The notes under the pieces were generated by a model. That model was not told where the DNA came from, made no database searches, and was given only the letters and a program-made list of their open reading frames with translations. Positions 36,176 through 45,154 of a stretch of 64,000 nucleotides of DNA are shown piece after piece. Where the stretch lies: assembly GCA_013177855.1 (NCBI GenBank), contig JABLYA010000002.1:1-64000 (forward strand). Reading direction: 5' to 3'. Within the stretch, counting starts at the first letter, position 1, and each line of letters opens with the position of its first letter. The DNA is from Ignavibacteria bacterium. GTDB lineage: Bacteria > Bacteroidota > Ignavibacteria > Ch128b. The position numbers were made by a program, and so were the translations under genes.

Positions 36176-37279
36176 TTAAATTCTTTTAATTTTTTCCTTC
36201 TGCCGATACTTTAGAACTTTAATTTTAATCCTGTTCTTACGAAGAAACTCTTGTAATCGATTTTCAAGCTCATCTAAAACAGGAAATTCAGTATGAAAAT
36301 GACCCGCATCGATAAGAGAAATTTTATCACCATAATCAAGGAAAGTATGATATTTAATATCAGCTGTAACGAAAGCATCACATCCTTCCGAAATGGCTTT
36401 GGAGATTAAATCACTTCCACTGCCACCGCAAACTGCAATTTTGAATAATATTTTTTTCTGACCCTGAGTAAACTTCACCACTGGTGCATTTAACTTCTTT
36501 TTAACTAAACTCACAAAAGACTCTAAGTTCATTTTCTCTGGAAGGAATCCAACAGCACCAAAACCAAAGTTCACATTTCGATTTTGAAGAGGATAAATAT
36601 CGTACGCAGGTTCTTCGTAAGGATGGTTATCTAAGAGAGCTTTGAGAACTTTGTTTAAGTTCCACTTCTCAAAAATCATTTCCAATCTTATTTCTTCCAC
36701 TTCTTCCAATTTTCCTTTCACACCGACTGCGGGATTTGTATTTTCAAGACCGAAAAATGTTCCTTTACCTTTTAATCGATAACTGCAATGTGTATAATTA
36801 CCTATCACACCCGCACCAGCTTCTGAAAGTTTATTGATCAAATTACTGACATAAGTTTCCGGGACAAAAGTGACAAGCTTATATTGAGTACAAGGTGCAT
36901 TCTCAAGGAATGAAATTTTTTGCAATCCAAGTTTTTTCGCAAGAACAAACGATACACCGTCTTTTGTGAAATCTAGATTAGTATGAGAAGAATAGATTGT
37001 GATTCCATTTTTGATGGCAAGTTCAATTATCTTACCTTTATCAGAAGATAAATCAACTTTATTCAAAGGATTGAAGAATAATGGATGATGGGAAATTATC
37101 AAATTACACTTTTCTTTAATTGCTTTTTCCAGAGCATCCAGACTTAAATCTAATGTTAATAAAATTCCTTTTGTCTCCTCAGCTGGATTACCTATTTGTA
37201 ATCCAATATTATCTCTTTCCCATGCAATTCCTTTCGGCGCCCAATCTTCAATGAAACCGAATATTTCTAAATTTTTCAT
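36176..37279 (-). CDS. Nif3-like dinuclear metal centre protein (GTP cyclohydrolase I type 2/NIF3 family)
   Basis: The 367-residue product shows metal-binding ISHHPLFF (about 65-72) and, at the C-terminus, DAGHFHTE (metal site). The middle insert domain contains HPYEEPAYDIYPL. The start at 37279 is chosen over 37321 because AAAGGAATT stands directly before this ATG and the longer form would read into the ispG terminator. The family forms hexameric rings with two metals per subunit; its cellular reaction is unsettled. It is paired with the zinc-ribbon coiled-coil gene. Confidence 0.93.
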   Translation of the reverse strand: MKNLEIFGFIEDWAPKGIAWERDNIGLQIGNPAEETKGILLTLDLSLDALEKAIKEKCNLIISHHPLFFNPLNKVDLSSDKGKIIELAIKNGITIYSSHTNLDFTKDGVSFVLAKKLGLQKISFLENAPCTQYKLVTFVPETYVSNLINKLSEAGAGVIGNYTHCSYRLKGKGTFFGLENTNPAVGVKGKLEEVEEIRLEMIFEKWNLNKVLKALLDNHPYEEPAYDIYPLQNRNVNFGFGAVGFLPEKMNLESFVSLVKKKLNAPVVKFTQGQKKILFKIAVCGGSGSDLISKAISEGCDAFVTADIKYHTFLDYGDKISLIDAGHFHTEFPVLDELENRLQEFLRKNRIKIKVLKYRQKEKIKRI

Positions 37280-37296
37280 AATTCCTTTTTTAAACA

Positions 37297-37328
37297 AAAA
37301 AAATGCACTTTTTAAGTGCATTTTTAAA
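37297..37328 (-). terminator. Terminator after ispG
   Basis: AAATGCACTT (37301-37310) / AAGTGCATTT (37314-37323) hairpin with a 3-base loop; in the minus direction it is followed by a run of Ts. Confidence 0.85.
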
Positions 37329-37439
37329 AACTTTAACCGATTTTTATACTAAGTTTTATTTTAGGCTTGACTTTATCCTCTATCTCAATCATAGTTCTTT
37401 CACATTCAATATATCTTAATTTTTGAAATTTATCAATCT

Positions 37440-38504
37440 TTAATTTTCAGGTTGAAAATTTCTTATTTCCTCAAGAAGAACATCAACAATCTCTTCTTCT
37501 TTGATTCTTCTCACTACTTCCCCTTTTCGATAAAGTATTGCAACGCCTTTCCCTGCAGCAATTCCAATATCTGCTTCACTTGCTTCGCCAGGCCCATTAA
37601 CAACGCATCCGAGCAGGGCAACTTTAACTGGCTTTTTAATGTCTTTTACAGCTTCTTCCAGTTTGTTTGTAATGGTAAATAGATCTACTTCAAGTCGGCC
37701 GCAAGTTGGGCAAGCAATTATTTCTACATTTCGAGTTGCAAGTCCAAGTGATCTTAAAATTTCTTTACCAACTTCAACTTCTTTAACTGGATCATCAGTT
37801 AAAGAAACTCGAATTGTATCCCCAATACCTTCGGCGAGCAAAGTTCCAATTCCAACCGCTGATTTAATTGTTCCTACTCTTGTAGTTCCTGCTTCAGTTA
37901 CACCAAGATGTAGTGGATAATCAGTCCTTTCAGCAATCATTCTATATGCTTCAATCATCAATCGAACATCGGTAGATTTAACAGATATCACAATATCTTC
38001 AAATCCATATCTCTCACAAATTTTTACATGCTTCATTGCACTTTCGTACAATGCTTCTGCTGTTGGATAACCATATTTTTCAAGAATTTCCTCTTCAAGC
38101 GACCCTGAGTTTACACCGATACGAATTGGTATTTTTCTTTCTTTTGCCTTTGTTAATACTTCTTTTATTCTTTCTTCTGAGCCAATATTACCAGGATTAA
38201 TTCTTACTTTTGCAACACCAGCTTCAATGGCTTTTAATGCAAATATGTGATTAAAATGAATATCAGCAACGATCGGTATATTAGATCTTCTAACAATTTC
38301 TTTAATTGCTTCAGCTGCTTCTTTATCATTAACCGTTACTCGAATTATATCGCATCCAGCCTCTTCAGCTTCTTTGATTTGTCGAACAGTAGCTTCAATA
38401 TCACTCGTTTTCGTTTTTGTCATAGTTTGAACAGAAATTGGTGCATCGCCACCTACAGGAACTCCACCAACATATACTTTTCTTGATTTTCGACGTTTAA
38501 TCAT
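37440..38504 (-). CDS. ispG: 4-hydroxy-3-methylbut-2-en-1-yl diphosphate synthase (IspG/GcpE)
   Basis: The 354-residue iron-sulfur enzyme of the non-mevalonate isoprenoid pathway converts MEcPP to HMBPP. It shows the TIM-barrel start VYVGGVPVGGDAPISVQTMT and the [4Fe-4S] ligands in ACPTCGRLEVDL and LGCVVNGPGEASEADIG. The short bacterial (two-domain) form is present, without the A* insert of the Chlamydia/plant type. It overlaps the DJ-1 gene by 4 bp (ATGA), so the two are translationally coupled. Confidence 0.96.
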   Translation of the reverse strand: MIKRRKSRKVYVGGVPVGGDAPISVQTMTKTKTSDIEATVRQIKEAEEAGCDIIRVTVNDKEAAEAIKEIVRRSNIPIVADIHFNHIFALKAIEAGVAKVRINPGNIGSEERIKEVLTKAKERKIPIRIGVNSGSLEEEILEKYGYPTAEALYESAMKHVKICERYGFEDIVISVKSTDVRLMIEAYRMIAERTDYPLHLGVTEAGTTRVGTIKSAVGIGTLLAEGIGDTIRVSLTDDPVKEVEVGKEILRSLGLATRNVEIIACPTCGRLEVDLFTITNKLEEAVKDIKKPVKVALLGCVVNGPGEASEADIGIAAGKGVAILYRKGEVVRRIKEEEIVDVLLEEIRNFQPEN

Positions 38505-39040
38505 ACATACCTCTTTGATTTTGTTATAATTTCAACAAGTGACTTGCCAAATAATTCGGCAGATTCTGGACCTGAACCTGTAAGAATGTTATCATCAAAT
38601 TCAATAAGATTTTCTGTTACAATTGCTCCTGTTGATTTAATTTGTTCTTTATCTGTTGGGAAACAGGTAACTTTTCGTCCTTTCAACAATTCTGCAGAAG
38701 CTAAAATTCCAACAGCGCCACAAATAGCGGCAACTATCTTCCCTTTCGAGTAAAAATTCTTAATTGTTTTAATTAATAGATTATTCTTCCAGTAATTTCT
38801 TGAACCTGAGCCACCAATTAAAACTATTGCTGAAAAATTTTCAGGATGAAGATTAAAAAGATAAGTATCCGGTTTTATTCTCAAACCAAATTGACCGATC
38901 GAGAGATTTCTATTTTCAGAAGCAATAAAGACTCGTATTCCGTTTTTTTCAAGGATGGATTTTGGAATTAAAAACTCCGTATCGTGGAAATTCTTCTCAG
39001 GGATAAAGAATACAACACTTTTAGCTGAATGTTTTATCAT
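38501..39040 (-). CDS. DJ-1/PfpI family protein
   Basis: The 179-residue protein has the class I glutamine-amidotransferase-like fold with the nucleophile elbow AAICGAVGILASAELLKG (cysteine about 107) and GGSGSRNYW earlier. DJ-1/PfpI members include glyoxalases, deglycases, chaperones and peptidases; the role here is open. It overlaps ispG by 4 bp and probably leads the two-gene unit. Confidence 0.88.
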   Translation of the reverse strand: MIKHSAKSVVFFIPEKNFHDTEFLIPKSILEKNGIRVFIASENRNLSIGQFGLRIKPDTYLFNLHPENFSAIVLIGGSGSRNYWKNNLLIKTIKNFYSKGKIVAAICGAVGILASAELLKGRKVTCFPTDKEQIKSTGAIVTENLIEFDDNILTGSGPESAELFGKSLVEIITKSKRYV

Positions 39041-39111
39041 ACAAATGCAAGTTATTAACCGAATGTTGATTTTTCAATTTATTAAACTCTCACTCACTAA
39101 AGTTTAAATCT

Positions 39112-42100
39112 TCACTTAATTACAAACCTGAGATTTTCAATTATTAGCTTGCCAATTCTTGGATTAATTTCAAAACCAATTTTTTCAGGTTCAGACTTAA
39201 ACGAGAATTTTTCTAGAAAATTTTTGTCTATTTCAATTTCATAATCTCCGGCTGTCAATCCATAAAAATAGAATGAACCATCACTAAAAGTTGACAGCAA
39301 ATATTTTTTATTTGTTTTCAAATTTCTCACAACCAACTTGACATTTGAAATTGGAATTTCTTCTTTATCAAGCGATCGAACGACAATTCCACCAATTTCG
39401 CCAGTTTCATAGTAAGGTAATTGTATGACCTTTAATCTATTTCCATCTGTCAAGATATTAAAATCCGAATGCTCAAACGAATAATTTATTGATTTGAGAT
39501 TCGTCTCATTCAATTTAATTGAATATTCTTGATAGGGATTTAAACCAAAGAAAATTCTTGCATCGTTTTTAAGTTTAGTTGAATAAACTGCAGAATTGAG
39601 TATGAAATCTACGCCTTTAATATTTTCTTCATCTTTATCTTTTAAGCCATTACCATTTTTATCTTCGAATCCTTCAATAAAAAGGCCAGCTCTGCCTATT
39701 TGCGGTTCACGGTAGAAATAGAGTTGATTAATCTCAGGGCTATAACCAACCGAACCACTCAATTGATGATTGTATAAATCTTTACCACTGGAGTTAGAAA
39801 TGTATCTGAATTGAGGTAATTCAAGGAAAAGGCTGACATTAAAGTTTGATGTTGGAATCTGGACGATATTCTCGTAATTAATCTGAAATCTTAAATCTTT
39901 TGTTAAAGTTGCAGTATAGAAAATTGAGTAACTAAAAATTTTTTTCTTGAGAATATCAAGAGTCGTTTTCGAGCTTAAAAAACTTCTATTTAAGATTGGA
40001 ATGCTTCGAGCTACATTATTAAAATTAATTGTAGAGCTTAAAACTAATTCTCTTCTTTTGAGCAATGAATTTGTCTTAAAATCTTCATAATTAAAACCAG
40101 CGCTAAAACTGACCCAATTCAGCAGAAAAAATGAATTTAAATTCCAGAAGTTTCTTTTGAAACTTTCAGCATCTATTTTTTCAAAATTTAAGAAGACACC
40201 AAGTTCACTGAATTTAAATTTTATGGGAAAGTAGAAACTTGATTTATAAGAATTTTTTAATCTTGCGAGATTATAAAATTTGTGAGGTTTATAATTAATG
40301 TATTCAAAATAAGAGGAAGCATAATCGGGAAGAACATAACTTGCAGTAATTTTTGATTGAATTTTTGGAGAATAAAACACATTAAAAAATAAGTTTGATG
40401 AAAGTCTAAGAGTGCTTTTGCCAAAAAAATTGAGAAACTTTTCGGTTGTATCGCTTAAAAATTCTGAACCAGCATTTAAAGTCAAATAATCTTTTAAGCC
40501 ATACTTAAATTCGATATTAGCTAACCTGTTTTGCGTAAAACGCAATCTTCCAAAAGCTGCATTATAATTAAAGACACCTTCAGGTAATAAATCGTAAGGT
40601 ATTTGAAAAATTTTTCTATAAGATTTTGTCTCGCCTTTTAAAGTATGAATTCTAAACTCATAATTCGACATTCCATATTTAATAGGTATCTCAAAGTAAA
40701 AATTACTTTTATCGTCTGATTGAGTTAAATCGATTAATTCATTGTTTAAATAAAGCTCAACATAACTATGCGGTTCTGCAAAATCCCGATAAATATAAGT
40801 TCCAAGTTTTTTTCTCGGTTCAACTGGTTCATTGGTTAAGTTAATTCCACGATAGGTATAGGTATTAATCCCTTCAATATAATTATCACCAATAATTACT
40901 TGAGTTAAATAGTTATTTGGGTCGGGTGTATACTTCCAGTTAAAATCTTCTATGATACTTTTTGAATTGGCGGTTTTAAAAATCTGTCTTGAATAATAAA
41001 AATCGCCGTAAAGAAATTCCCCACCAAGTGCTGTGTTTAGATTAAAATTCGATCTCTGATTTTTTAATATCGTTTGATTAACACTATAGTCAAAAATAAA
41101 TCCATTTAATAGACTTCTTTTTCTCGTGAACAACAAAGGCAATGCAGTTTCCTCTTTTGGAAATTTAAAAGAAGAAAGTTTCTGTCTGAGCATAAATTCA
41201 TTATAGACTGGCAAAGGTCGTTCGCTTTTCACATAAAGAATAAGATTTGAAAAGTCGAAGTCTAATTTCAGGTTTAGAAGTTTCTCAATGAAATTTAAAG
41301 AGAAGTATTTCTGATCATACTGAACAATATTTTCGTCCTCATTTATATCAAACTCACTGTATTGATTTTTTGCTTTGTTTTTTTGTAAGTCAACATAAAA
41401 ATAGTTTGAAGTATTATCAGTTGTTCCTTCGATAAGATTCTCGTTTTCTATTGTAAAAGGTATCTGAAGTATTTGAAGCAAATCGGTGAGAGAAATAAAA
41501 ATTTTATCTTTATAAGAAACAGCTTGAATGAAAGATTTAACAACTCCAGCATACTCAAGATTTAACAAGATTTCTTCAATTTCATCACTTGAAAAATTAT
41601 CTGCTTGAGGTAAATCGAATTTAGGTGTTTCAAAAACATTGACTGTAAAATACAATCTGCCAGAATAGATTGATCGTCCATCATTGAGGTTTGCCTTAAT
41701 ATTCCAGCGATATGATGAATTATTTTCAAGTATTCCTGCAGGTAATGTGAATACAGTGTCTTTCAGCTTAAATGATTGTTCAGTATCATAAATCAGTTTA
41801 TAGTTTCCCTTATCATCTCTTTTACTGATCGCAAGTGAATAACTCTCTGCCTCAGGAATCCTTTTCCAGATAAATGTAGGTGTGGTAGTGGCAACTATTT
41901 CTTTATTTTCTACCTTGTAACCGGGATAAATTGCTTCAGGGGCGATTATTTTTTTTGGTAAAGTAATATAAAAGATTCGTTCATCTGAAAGTGATGAATT
42001 TTTAAATTTATCGACTGCTCTGATCTGCCAGACATATTTTAAATCAGGTTTAAGAAGATTGCCTTTGAGAACAAAAAATGTATCTTTTATCAAACCAAAA

Positions 42101-42717
42101 TTTTCTTCTGAAAAGATTTTTCTTTTTTTACCACTTTTACTTTCTTCAAATATTATTAATTCATAGCCAACTGCATCTTTATGTTTTAACCATTTAAATA
42201 CTGGATTTAGATTTTTGATATTTTCTTTTTCAGGAGAAAATTTTCCTGGCGATATTGTTACAGGTTTATCTTGAAATTGTCTTTTCTTTAAATTCACCTT
42301 CAGGTAAAATTCATCACCAAAGTTGCCCCAATTTTTGCCATCAAATGCACGAACATTCCAGCTGTAAGATTTTCCGTCCTGCAAAACTAAATCCGGAACA
42401 ACAAAGAATGTATCTGTAAGCTCAAAAGTTCGAATTAATGCAATAGATTTATCGTCAATGCCGGGTTCATCTTCTTTAATAATTAACTGATATTTTGATG
42501 CATTGCTCACACTATACCAGTTGAAAGTTGGATTCAATGTGCTTACAGTATCAATGACCAATTGAGATTGGATGGGTCTATTAAGACCTGGAAATCTGGT
42601 TAATAAATCTTGAAAATTAAAAATTGGAAAAAGAACAGTAGGAATTAGAAATAGTTGAAATAAAAGCAAAATCATCAAAAACTTAATTTTCGGGGATCTC
42701 AATATGTATTTTCTCAT
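39112..42717 (-). CDS. Usher-like outer-membrane protein with FN3-type N-terminal repeats
   Basis: The 1201-residue protein appears to be a divergent fimbrial usher. After a signal segment come three FN3-like domains (about 50-150, 155-255, 260-365) with repeated FxWxxxxxAxxYxL patterns. A mixed domain (about 385-515) resembles an usher N-terminal domain (KIFISLTDLLQIL; ILYVKSERPLPV). The large barrel (about 530-1000) contains a usher-style plug segment (YVELYLNNELIDLT) and the entry RYGL-type motif (IEFKYGLKDYLTLNAGSEF). From residue 1008 two C-terminal beta domains follow, the first with EF-like DKNGNGLKDKDE. The gene overlaps the chaperone gene by 35 bp; an internal ATG at 42675 would remove the overlap. 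Confidence 0.72.
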   Translation of the reverse strand: MRKYILRSPKIKFLMILLLFQLFLIPTVLFPIFNFQDLLTRFPGLNRPIQSQLVIDTVSTLNPTFNWYSVSNASKYQLIIKEDEPGIDDKSIALIRTFELTDTFFVVPDLVLQDGKSYSWNVRAFDGKNWGNFGDEFYLKVNLKKRQFQDKPVTISPGKFSPEKENIKNLNPVFKWLKHKDAVGYELIIFEESKSGKKRKIFSEENFGLIKDTFFVLKGNLLKPDLKYVWQIRAVDKFKNSSLSDERIFYITLPKKIIAPEAIYPGYKVENKEIVATTTPTFIWKRIPEAESYSLAISKRDDKGNYKLIYDTEQSFKLKDTVFTLPAGILENNSSYRWNIKANLNDGRSIYSGRLYFTVNVFETPKFDLPQADNFSSDEIEEILLNLEYAGVVKSFIQAVSYKDKIFISLTDLLQILQIPFTIENENLIEGTTDNTSNYFYVDLQKNKAKNQYSEFDINEDENIVQYDQKYFSLNFIEKLLNLKLDFDFSNLILYVKSERPLPVYNEFMLRQKLSSFKFPKEETALPLLFTRKRSLLNGFIFDYSVNQTILKNQRSNFNLNTALGGEFLYGDFYYSRQIFKTANSKSIIEDFNWKYTPDPNNYLTQVIIGDNYIEGINTYTYRGINLTNEPVEPRKKLGTYIYRDFAEPHSYVELYLNNELIDLTQSDDKSNFYFEIPIKYGMSNYEFRIHTLKGETKSYRKIFQIPYDLLPEGVFNYNAAFGRLRFTQNRLANIEFKYGLKDYLTLNAGSEFLSDTTEKFLNFFGKSTLRLSSNLFFNVFYSPKIQSKITASYVLPDYASSYFEYINYKPHKFYNLARLKNSYKSSFYFPIKFKFSELGVFLNFEKIDAESFKRNFWNLNSFFLLNWVSFSAGFNYEDFKTNSLLKRRELVLSSTINFNNVARSIPILNRSFLSSKTTLDILKKKIFSYSIFYTATLTKDLRFQINYENIVQIPTSNFNVSLFLELPQFRYISNSSGKDLYNHQLSGSVGYSPEINQLYFYREPQIGRAGLFIEGFEDKNGNGLKDKDEENIKGVDFILNSAVYSTKLKNDARIFFGLNPYQEYSIKLNETNLKSINYSFEHSDFNILTDGNRLKVIQLPYYETGEIGGIVVRSLDKEEIPISNVKLVVRNLKTNKKYLLSTFSDGSFYFYGLTAGDYEIEIDKNFLEKFSFKSEPEKIGFEINPRIGKLIIENLRFVIK

Positions 42718-43513
42718 CTGGCACTGAGATTATTTTAATAGAACTTTCTGGAATATCTTCTTTCTCAGTATTAACGGCGGTGATATTTAGTTCATACTTC
42801 TTTCCTTTTTCAAAATCTGAGTGGTCAATCTGAATTTTCTTCAATAATTTGTAATAAAGCGGAATATATTCACTTAATGTTTTGACAATATTTCCTTTCT
42901 CGTCTTTTACTTTAACCAATAAATTCCCAATAAAAGGTGAATTACCAATTCTTTCAAGTTCAACTATCAAATTTGTTTTCCCTGAGTCAGGGACGAGTTC
43001 TAAGTTCGAAATTTTTACACCGCTTTCTCCAACACCTACTCTATAAAGACAGGTGGTGACCTGATTCAAAACAAATTTAATTCTTGCAGTAATACCTGAT
43101 TGCATTGTATCAATTTGTTCAGAATAAGGAGTTGCCGAAGTAATTATTCTTGTCCAATAGGTTCCAGGTTGTAGAGTATCAGGCGCTTTTATTGTTAAAC
43201 GTATAACCTGTCTTTTCTTTGGTGGAAGAATGAACTTTTTTGGAAATGCTCTGATGTAATTATTGATCGAAGATGCTTGAGAAGAGTCATTTTCAAAATA
43301 TTTCATTAATATTTGTCCTGTTGAGTCAGAAACAGGATATCCAAAAGTAAATGAAACCGAAATTTCATAATTGTTTTCAGATTCATTTTGAACGATGAAG
43401 TTACCAATCTTATTGTTTTGATCTGTATAAACTATATAAGGTGAAATTAAAATCTGAGAATAAATACTTAGTGATGAAAATAAAATTAGAATCACAGAAA
43501 GAAATATTTTCAT
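42683..43513 (-). CDS. PapD-like periplasmic pilus chaperone
   Basis: The 276-residue product has a signal peptide ending IYSQ and an N-terminal immunoglobulin fold. It has the chaperone G1-strand-type segment FPKKFILPPKKRQVIRLTI (about 90-108) before LQPGTYWTRI, closely matching PapD/FimC organisation. The second Ig-like domain and a C-terminal extension of about 40 residues follow. It lies 1 bp behind a pilin-like gene and overlaps the usher gene. It should cap subunits until they reach the usher by donor-strand complementation. Confidence 0.82.
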   Translation of the reverse strand: MKIFLSVILILFSSLSIYSQILISPYIVYTDQNNKIGNFIVQNESENNYEISVSFTFGYPVSDSTGQILMKYFENDSSQASSINNYIRAFPKKFILPPKKRQVIRLTIKAPDTLQPGTYWTRIITSATPYSEQIDTMQSGITARIKFVLNQVTTCLYRVGVGESGVKISNLELVPDSGKTNLIVELERIGNSPFIGNLLVKVKDEKGNIVKTLSEYIPLYYKLLKKIQIDHSDFEKGKKYELNITAVNTEKEDIPESSIKIISVPDEKIHIEIPEN

Positions 43514-43514
43514 T

Positions 43515-43976
43515 TCAAATTACCTCAATTGTTATAACTATGGTGCCTGTATATTCACCGGGAGAAATTGTGCTCGTGCTGTTAATTTGACCTCCAAGCC
43601 ACAAATAAAGTTTTTGATTATTCTTAATTTTTCTTATGCGTAATGGAGAATAAGGATTAAAATATGTCCTGCCTGTTATTGCATCCACCTTAGACCATGA
43701 AGCATAATTATTAAAGTTTATTGATACATTATCTATTCCATTTGATAAAGAATTAGGTAGAGAAAGTGTTAAAAGAAAATCCTCTCTAATTGTTGAAGTA
43801 TGGTAGAAACTTATTTTTAAAGCATTTGGATCTGTATCAGGTACATTTGCACTGTAACCAATAAAAACTTCACCAAAGTTTAAATCACTAAGCTTTTGAA
43901 CAACAACCTGCCCAAATATTATTTGGGTTTTAATCAATAAAGTTATTACAAAAATTATAAGCTTGATTTCTTTCAT
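43515..43976 (-). CDS. Pilin-like secreted subunit (spore coat U/DUF4402-like)
   Basis: The 153-residue protein has a signal peptide ending IFGQ and a single beta-sandwich domain: KLSDLNFGEVFIG near the start and SPGEYTGTIVITIEVI at the end. This first-strand/last-strand pattern is that of chaperone-usher subunits. It differs from its two neighbours in lacking VWVGGS (it has LWLGGQ) and in a central insertion. It may be a minor or tip subunit. The gene is 6 bp behind the next subunit gene and 1 bp before the chaperone gene. Confidence 0.72.
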   Translation of the reverse strand: MKEIKLIIFVITLLIKTQIIFGQVVVQKLSDLNFGEVFIGYSANVPDTDPNALKISFYHTSTIREDFLLTLSLPNSLSNGIDNVSINFNNYASWSKVDAITGRTYFNPYSPLRIRKIKNNQKLYLWLGGQINSTSTISPGEYTGTIVITIEVI

Positions 43977-43982
43977 ACTTGT

Positions 43983-44486
43983 TTAATAAGCTATTGATAT
44001 TACGAGTATTCCTGAATAATCACCTTGTAAATTTGATTGATTTACAATCAAAGAACCTCCAACCCAGACATTCAATATTCCTTCTCCGTTTTGATTTTGA
44101 GGTTGGTAATAGACTCCTGATTGTATCTCTACTGGATTAACAAAATCAGTATTTATTCCAGTATGTACGATCTTTGGTATAAAAACTGGACCACTTTGAT
44201 TTTGATTATTTATCAGATTTATAGTATTGAAATCAACTAAGACAGGTTTTTCAGGATGAGAGATAATTTTAAATTTTACTCCTTCTTCTGGTGACTTAGT
44301 AAAAAATTGTTGAGAATTGGATAAAACAATTTCTCCAAAATCAAGAACATTATTTTCGCTGCTCACGCTGATACCACGTTTTAATGAAGCCTGTACCGAA
44401 ATATTAATCTGCTCATTATTCTGACTGTATAAATTATAAGTCGCTAAGATTAAAACTAGTAAAAAGAAAAAAGTTTGTTTGTTCAT
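43983..44486 (-). CDS. DUF4402 family pilin-like subunit
   Basis: The 167-residue product has a signal peptide ending LYSQ, then the N-terminal extension EQINISVQASLKRGISVSS and the beta-sandwich of DUF4402: LDFGEIVL, VKFKIISHPEKPV, PKIVHTG, LNVWVGGSL and the final strand QGDYSGILVISIAY. It is paralogous to the gene at 44487-45059 (same motif order, similar spacing). It directly abuts that gene, with no gap. The role is a structural subunit of a surface fibre assembled by the chaperone and usher encoded downstream. Confidence 0.82.
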   Translation of the reverse strand: MNKQTFFFLLVLILATYNLYSQNNEQINISVQASLKRGISVSSENNVLDFGEIVLSNSQQFFTKSPEEGVKFKIISHPEKPVLVDFNTINLINNQNQSGPVFIPKIVHTGINTDFVNPVEIQSGVYYQPQNQNGEGILNVWVGGSLIVNQSNLQGDYSGILVISIAY

Positions 44487-45059
44487 TTAATAAGTCACTG
44501 TTATGTTGAATGTTCCTGTATAATCGCCAATTGGTTGATTTGCTTGAATGTTTAATGAACCGCCAACCCAGACATAAAGAATTCCTGTTCTATTTACTGC
44601 AGGCAATTGATATGAACCACCATTGGCTACTTGTTCTGGCAAATCATAAACAGAGCTTGAACCTGTATGGACAACATTTGGTGTAAAATTCAATGAGCCT
44701 ACAATCCCACCATTTTGAGCAACCCATTGAGCATTTGATAAAGAAGTATAGTTATAGGAGATAATCACATTTCTGTTAGGATGTCCTTCGATTCTGAAAA
44801 CGGCTCCCTGCGAAGGATGAAGGTTATAAACAAAAGCTGAGCCTGTTAAAATAATCTCTCCAAAATTTATTGAATTATTAATTGCTGTAATAGATAATGG
44901 TTTAACCATAATGACTCTTGCCAATCCTGAAATGCTTGTAGTTTGAGCAGATAATGTTGAAAGATAAAAGGCAAAAACAATAACTATTTTTCCAACATAG
45001 TTCATAATTAAAGTTATGAAATTCATTACTGAAAATAAATTAAAAGAAGGGATATTCAT
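44487..45059 (-). CDS. DUF4402 family pilin-like subunit
   Basis: The 190-residue product shows a long N-terminal region with three possible starts (residues 1, 12 and 19); the one at residue 19 (45005) gives the best signal peptide, MNYVGKIVIVFAFYLSTLSAQ. The mature domain carries NSINFGEIIL, VFRIEGHPNRNV, TPNVVHTG, LYVWVGGSL and the last strand GDYTGTFNITVTY, i.e. DUF4402. It is first in a five-gene run (two DUF4402, pilin-like, chaperone, usher). TATTTTTG on the minus strand (45098-45091) could be its -7 promoter element. Confidence 0.8.
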   Translation of the reverse strand: MNIPSFNLFSVMNFITLIMNYVGKIVIVFAFYLSTLSAQTTSISGLARVIMVKPLSITAINNSINFGEIILTGSAFVYNLHPSQGAVFRIEGHPNRNVIISYNYTSLSNAQWVAQNGGIVGSLNFTPNVVHTGSSSVYDLPEQVANGGSYQLPAVNRTGILYVWVGGSLNIQANQPIGDYTGTFNITVTY

Positions 45060-45101
45060 TTTTTGTGGGGAAGAAAAGAACTCTCAAATTCAAAAATATA
45101 A

Positions 45102-45140
45102 GATTACCGTGTCCCTCACTGAAGAGGGACACAGTAATAT
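45102..45140 (-). terminator. Terminator between the TonB-receptor unit and the chaperone-usher unit
   Basis: Arms GTGTCCCTC / GAGGGACAC with a 6-base loop, extended by partly paired TTAC / GTAA; T-rich sequence follows on the minus strand. Confidence 0.8.
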
Positions 45141-45154
45141 CAACCAAGGAAATG

